Of a DNA stretch of 64,000 nt, positions 60,269-64,000 are shown piece after piece. The DNA lies in contig NZ_JFHD01000012.1 of the NCBI RefSeq assembly GCF_000698575.1, forward strand, positions 62,001 to 126,000, given 5' to 3'. Position numbers and translations under genes: made by a program. The notes beneath the pieces were generated by a model. That model saw nothing but the letters and a program-made list of their open reading frames with translations, did not search any database and was not told the DNA's origin. The number at the start of each line of letters is the position of its first letter. The first letter of the stretch is position 1. This DNA is from Caballeronia zhejiangensis. GTDB lineage: Bacteria; Pseudomonadota; Gammaproteobacteria; Burkholderiales; Burkholderiaceae.

Positions 60269-62659
60269 ATGGACAAAACCTCCAACGCAGAAATCACCGA
60301 TTCCGCTTCGCTCGATGCATCGGTCTACGCGCAATGCGCGCGCGAGCCGATCCACATTCCCGGCGGCATTCAGCCTCACGGCGTGCTCTTCAGCGTCGAC
60401 GCGCATTGCCACATCCTGCAGGCGAGCGCCAACGTCGCGCAGCTCGCGCACATCGCGCCCGAAGCGTGTCTCGGCCGCGCGCTCTCGACGGTGCTCGGCC
60501 AGCACGCGGCCGAACGTGCGAGCGCGGGACTGAAGCAACTCACGCGCGACGGCGCGGCGATCCACGTCGGCAACGTCGTGCTCGACGGATGGACGCCGGA
60601 CGGTCCCGTCGCGATCGTCGTGCATCGGCATGACGGGCTGTTGTTCGTCGAAGTGGAGCCGGCGCGCGACACCGCCGACGTCTTCTCGACGATGTATCCG
60701 CTCGTGCGCTCCTTCGTGAGCGATGTCCAATCGATGCACACCGTCGAGCAGATTTGCCAGTTCGCCGCGAACGAGATCGCGCGCATCACGGGTTTCGGCC
60801 GCACGCTCGTCTATCAGTTCGACGAGGAAGGCAACGGCAACGTGCTCGCGGAAAGCGTCGAGCCGGGCTATCCGTCGTATCTGAAGCAGCACTTTCCGGC
60901 ATCGGACATTCCCGCGCAGGCGCGCGAGCTGTATCGCAAGAATCGCATTCGGCTCATATCGAACGCGAACTACGAAGCCGCGCCGCTCGTGCCCGCGCTG
61001 CATCCGGCGACGGGCCGCCCGACCGACCTCACGTACGCGTCCTTGCGCAGCGTGTCGCCCGTGCATCTGCAATACATGCGCAACATGGGCACACTCGCGT
61101 CGATGTCCATGTCGATTCTCGTCGACGACAAGCTCTGGGGCCTCATTTCCTGTCATCACGCGACGCCGCGTCTGCCGCCGTTCGAAGTCCGCACTGCGTG
61201 CGAGCACGTCGCGCAGATCGTCTCGCTGCAGATCGAAGCGCGCGAGACGCAGGCCGAAGCGCATTACCGGCTCGAATTGCGCCGCATGCTTTCGAAGCTG
61301 CTGTCGTCGATGGCGAACACGGACAGCTTCGTCGAAGCGCTCGTCAGCGACGCCTCCGATCTGCTCGGCTTCACGCGCTCGTCGGGCGCGGCGGTGATCT
61401 TCGAAGGACGCACGTCGCTCATCGGCGTGACGCCGAGCGCGCACAGCGTCACGGCGCTCGTCGACTGGCTCGACAATCAGAGCGAGGACGTCGTGATGTC
61501 CGACCGCGCTTCGCAGGATTGCCCCGCGCTCGCGGATTCGCCCGAAGTCGCGGGCTTTCTCGCGGTGTCGATCTCGAAGATCTACCGCAATTACGTGATC
61601 TGGTTTCGCCGCGAAGTCGTGCAGACGATCGAATGGGCGGGCGATCCGCGCGCGAAGCTGACGGGCCTCGCCGCGTCGCTTTCGCCGCGCGTGAGCTTCG
61701 ATACCTGGACCGATGTCGTGCGCGGCCGCTCGCTGCCGTGGCGACCCGCCGAGCGCGAGATCGCGCTGGAATTTCGCGCCGCCGTGCTCGGCATCGTGTT
61801 GCGGCGCGCGGAGGAAATTGCGCAGCTCGCGACGGAACTCGGGCGCGCGAATCACGAACTCGAAGGATTTTCATACACGGTGTCGCACGATCTGCGCGCG
61901 CCGCTGCGGCATATCGTGAGTTTCGCGGACCTGCTAAAGCAGATGGACGGCGAAAAGCTGTCGGAGCGCGGGCGCGGCTATCTGGAGCGCATCGTGACGT
62001 CGGCGCGTTTCGGCGGGCGTCTCGTCGACGATCTGCTGTCGTTCGCGCAACTCGGCCGCGCGGCGCTGCGTCCGCACACGGTCGACGTCCACGCGCTGGT
62101 GCATACGGTGATTCAGAACGATATCGACGAACAATCGTCCGCACGCGTGCATTGGAAGGTGGACGCGTTGCCGCGCGTCGAAGCGGATCACGTGTTTCTG
62201 CATGTCGCGTTCGCGAACGTGATGTCGAACGCGGTGAAGTTCAGCGCGCAACGCGAAGAGCCGACGATCGAGGTCGGCGCGCACGATGGCGTCGGCGAGC
62301 TGATCGGGCATGTCGTCTATTTCGTGCGCGACAACGGCATCGGTTTCGATATGCGTTATGTCGACAAGCTCTTCGGCGTGTTCCAGCGTCTGCACGTCAA
62401 CGAGAAGTTCGACGGCACCGGCATCGGGCTCGCGAACGTGCGGCGCATCATCGAGCGGCATGGCGGCAAGGCATGGGCGGAAGGCGCGCCCGATGGCGGG
62501 GCGACCTTCTATATGGCGCTGCCGAAGCAGTTCCGCCCCGAAAGCGGCGTGCGGCGCGATACGGCCGCGACCGCGCTGGCGCGGCTCGCCGCGGGCACGG
62601 GCGGCGCGGGGCACGACATCGGCCAGCTCATCAAACGTTCGGAGCAGGACAAGAAGTAA
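60269..62659 (+). CDS. bphP: Bacteriophytochrome sensor histidine kinase
   Basis: 796 residues: PAS-2 (about 20-130), GAF (about 150-320), PHY (about 335-500), HisKA and ATPase. The biliverdin-binding Cys23 lies in QCAREPIHIPGGIQPHG, as in DrBphP Cys24. FPASDIP (209-215) with Asp213, His266 (SPVHLQYM) and the PHY tongue motif PRVSF (473-477) are conserved, so chromophore binding and red/far-red photoconversion are expected. Phospho-acceptor His540 is in SHDLRAPLRHI, and ATPase boxes are present. No heme oxygenase or response regulator is adjacent. Divergent from TpsB across 281 bases. Confidence 0.94.
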   Translation: MDKTSNAEITDSASLDASVYAQCAREPIHIPGGIQPHGVLFSVDAHCHILQASANVAQLAHIAPEACLGRALSTVLGQHAAERASAGLKQLTRDGAAIHVGNVVLDGWTPDGPVAIVVHRHDGLLFVEVEPARDTADVFSTMYPLVRSFVSDVQSMHTVEQICQFAANEIARITGFGRTLVYQFDEEGNGNVLAESVEPGYPSYLKQHFPASDIPAQARELYRKNRIRLISNANYEAAPLVPALHPATGRPTDLTYASLRSVSPVHLQYMRNMGTLASMSMSILVDDKLWGLISCHHATPRLPPFEVRTACEHVAQIVSLQIEARETQAEAHYRLELRRMLSKLLSSMANTDSFVEALVSDASDLLGFTRSSGAAVIFEGRTSLIGVTPSAHSVTALVDWLDNQSEDVVMSDRASQDCPALADSPEVAGFLAVSISKIYRNYVIWFRREVVQTIEWAGDPRAKLTGLAASLSPRVSFDTWTDVVRGRSLPWRPAEREIALEFRAAVLGIVLRRAEEIAQLATELGRANHELEGFSYTVSHDLRAPLRHIVSFADLLKQMDGEKLSERGRGYLERIVTSARFGGRLVDDLLSFAQLGRAALRPHTVDVHALVHTVIQNDIDEQSSARVHWKVDALPRVEADHVFLHVAFANVMSNAVKFSAQREEPTIEVGAHDGVGELIGHVVYFVRDNGIGFDMRYVDKLFGVFQRLHVNEKFDGTGIGLANVRRIIERHGGKAWAEGAPDGGATFYMALPKQFRPESGVRRDTAATALARLAAGTGGAGHDIGQLIKRSEQDKK

Positions 62660-62671
62660 CGCGCAATGCAA

Positions 62672-62707
62672 AACGGCCGCGATCTTGTGGATCGCGGCCG
62701 TTCTTTT
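62672..62707. terminator. Bidirectional intrinsic terminator between phytochrome and porin
   Basis: AACGGCCGCGATC pairs perfectly with GATCGCGGCCGTT (13 bp) around TTGTG, followed by CTTTT. On the minus strand the stem is followed by TTTTGC. It serves both convergent genes. Confidence 0.9.
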
Positions 62708-62723
62708 CCCTACGACGCTACGC

Positions 62724-63881
62724 TTAGAAGCGGTGACGCAGGCCCACGGTCGCCGCGACCTGATTCTGCGTCGACGACGGCGACAGCGTGTTGATCATCG
62801 CGACGTTGGCGCCCGCATTGCCCAGCTCGCCCGACGCATGCTGGTACACGCCTTCGACGTACACATCGGTGCGCTTCGAGAGCGAGTAGTCAGCCTGCAG
62901 CGAAACGGTGTGCCACTTCGGATCGCCCGAGCCGTTCGCGCCCGTCACCTTGCCGTCCGTGTACGTGTACGCGGCGTCGAGGCTCAATGCCGGCGTCACG
63001 AGATAGCGGCCGTTCAGCTCGAAGTTGTTCATGTGCAGGTTCGAGTTGCCCGGCAGCGCGAACGTCGTGCCGCCTTGCGATGCGGCGAGCAGGTTGTCGT
63101 AGTGCGTGTTGGTCCACACGAAGCCGACCGTCGCCGGGCCGTACGTGTAGTTCACGCCCGCGCCGAACGTGCGCTGCAGTTCAGCCGTCAGATTCGCGTT
63201 GTTGCCCTGACCCGCCGACACCGCGCCGCCCGTGTTCGCGTTGTTGCGCGAGTTGTTCGTCTGCAAGTAGGCCGCGGCGAAGTTCAGCGGGCCGTTGCCG
63301 TACGACGCGCCGGCGCTCCATGCGCGGTTGTTCGCGAACTGGCCTGCGTCGTTCGAGAAGCCATACAGGCCGCCGAACTTGAAGCCCGCGTAATTCGCGC
63401 TCTGATACTTCACCGAATTGCGGATCGAGAACGAGTGATCGAGATTGTCGTTGTCGAACGGATGCGCCGTCAGGTTATTGCCATAGCCCGCGCCTGCTTC
63501 GGCGAGCGGCGACAGATAATCGACCATCGAATCATATTGACGGCCGAGCGTGATCGTACCGAATTGATCGTGCTGAAGGCCGACATATGCCTGACGGTTG
63601 AACATCGTGCTGTTTTCGGTATAGCGGCCGTTATTGAGGTTGAAGCCGCTCTCCAGCTTGAAGAGCGCGTGCAACCCGCCGCCGAGATCTTCACTGCCTT
63701 TCAGGCCGAAGTAAGTATCCGAAACCGCGCCGCTGCCTTGCTGCCAATTGTTATGGCCACCGGCGTTGTTCGTATAGACGAGACCGGCATCCAGCGTGCC
63801 GTACAACGTGACGCTGCTCTGAGCGTGGGCTGCTGCTGCGAAGGTGCCGAGAATGCCCGCGATGAGAAGGGTTTTTTTCAT
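62724..63881 (-). CDS. Gram-negative porin (Burkholderia trimeric type)
   Basis: 385 residues. Signal peptide MKKTLLIAGILGTFAAAAHA and mature start QSSVTLYGTLDAGLVY. FGLKGSEDLGGGLHALFKLESGFNLNNG, MFNRQAYVGLQHDQFGTITLGRQYDSMVDYL and the terminal VGLRHRF are typical. It is closely related to the porin at 51791 and to the frameshifted one at 2311, so the window carries a small paralogue family. The start at 63881 matches the signal peptide. The remaining 63882-64000 is upstream DNA with no gene seen. Confidence 0.95.
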   Translation of the reverse strand: MKKTLLIAGILGTFAAAAHAQSSVTLYGTLDAGLVYTNNAGGHNNWQQGSGAVSDTYFGLKGSEDLGGGLHALFKLESGFNLNNGRYTENSTMFNRQAYVGLQHDQFGTITLGRQYDSMVDYLSPLAEAGAGYGNNLTAHPFDNDNLDHSFSIRNSVKYQSANYAGFKFGGLYGFSNDAGQFANNRAWSAGASYGNGPLNFAAAYLQTNNSRNNANTGGAVSAGQGNNANLTAELQRTFGAGVNYTYGPATVGFVWTNTHYDNLLAASQGGTTFALPGNSNLHMNNFELNGRYLVTPALSLDAAYTYTDGKVTGANGSGDPKWHTVSLQADYSLSKRTDVYVEGVYQHASGELGNAGANVAMINTLSPSSTQNQVAATVGLRHRF

Positions 63882-64000
63882 GGTTCTCTGTGTCCTGTTT
63901 AATGCGAAAGCTTCCAGGGACTGAAAGAGCCCGGGAAACTGGGACACACTGTATGCGACGGGCGCTTGAATGTGACCGCGTATCCGGCGCAATAATCATT

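Noticed and set aside
60212..61855. 547-codon open frame antisense to the phytochrome gene
   Set aside because: Arg/His-rich product with no domain; caused by third-position G+C bias of the real gene.

Overview
The window looks like an accessory, catabolic replicon of a Burkholderiales bacterium, most like Caballeronia, Paraburkholderia or Burkholderia. The support is high G+C with strong third-position bias, three Burkholderia-type trimeric porins with a QSSVTLYG-like mature start, many small catabolic operons each with its own regulator, and a BPSL0067-like gene. This placement is inferred from protein style, not from a marker gene. No rRNA, tRNA, CRISPR array, insertion sequence or replication origin was seen.

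Layout. 1-2.2 kb: end of a TauD-type dioxygenase, an aldehyde dehydrogenase and a BON-domain protein. 2.3-6.5 kb: a frameshifted porin divergent from a large MalT-type LuxR regulator. 6.5-18.4 kb: two divergent operons of twelve acyl-CoA genes. The leftward arm has an SDR, three acyl-CoA dehydrogenases, a MaoC hydratase and a citryl-CoA-lyase-like protein. The rightward arm has a feruloyl-CoA-synthase-like ligase, an acyl-CoA dehydrogenase, an SCP-x thiolase, two MaoC proteins and an SDR. 18.7-19.7 kb: a lone glycosyltransferase in less G+C-rich DNA. 19.8-20.9 kb: a class III CoA-transferase. 21-30.2 kb: a hydroxyproline-type catabolic island (two-subunit aconitase X, GntR regulator, amidohydrolase, 4-hydroxyproline epimerase, DapA-family deaminase, DadA-like dehydrogenase, proline-racemase homologue with Ser/Cys, MHS transporter). 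30.4-33.3 kb: a metzincin lipoprotein and a TctD/TctE-like two-component pair. 33.4-36.1 kb: a NitT/TauT-type ABC importer. 36.2-38.1 kb: small lipoprotein, PAP2 phosphatase, degenerate phosphopantetheinyl-transferase-like protein. 38.3-42.8 kb: formaldehyde-activating enzyme, aldo/keto reductase, aldehyde dehydrogenase, MFS transporter. 43-43.8 kb: a candidate amidase effector with an overlapping periplasmic immunity gene. 43.8-51.5 kb: two LysR regulators and a GMC oxidoreductase / enolase-superfamily / MFS / aldehyde dehydrogenase operon. 51.8-55.6 kb: porin, a second OmpR-type two-component system and a hypothetical gene. 55.8-60 kb: a convergent two-partner secretion pair. 60.3-62.7 kb: a bacteriophytochrome histidine kinase. 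62.7-63.9 kb: a third porin.

The most interesting signal is a 17-bp palindrome, consensus CYACCCGANTCGGGTRG, found in three divergent promoter gaps: porin/LuxR regulator, the two acyl-CoA operons, and CoA-transferase/aconitase X. It suggests that one regulator, most simply the MalT-type protein encoded next to the first copy, controls a dispersed regulon of uptake porin, CoA activation, beta-oxidation-like degradation and a citryl-CoA-lyase-type cleavage. The substrate cannot be read from the sequence. Other leads are the effector/immunity pair, an isolated Fae operon, a perfect palindrome in front of the hydroxyproline operon, and an 11-bp-periodic direct repeat in front of the second two-component system.
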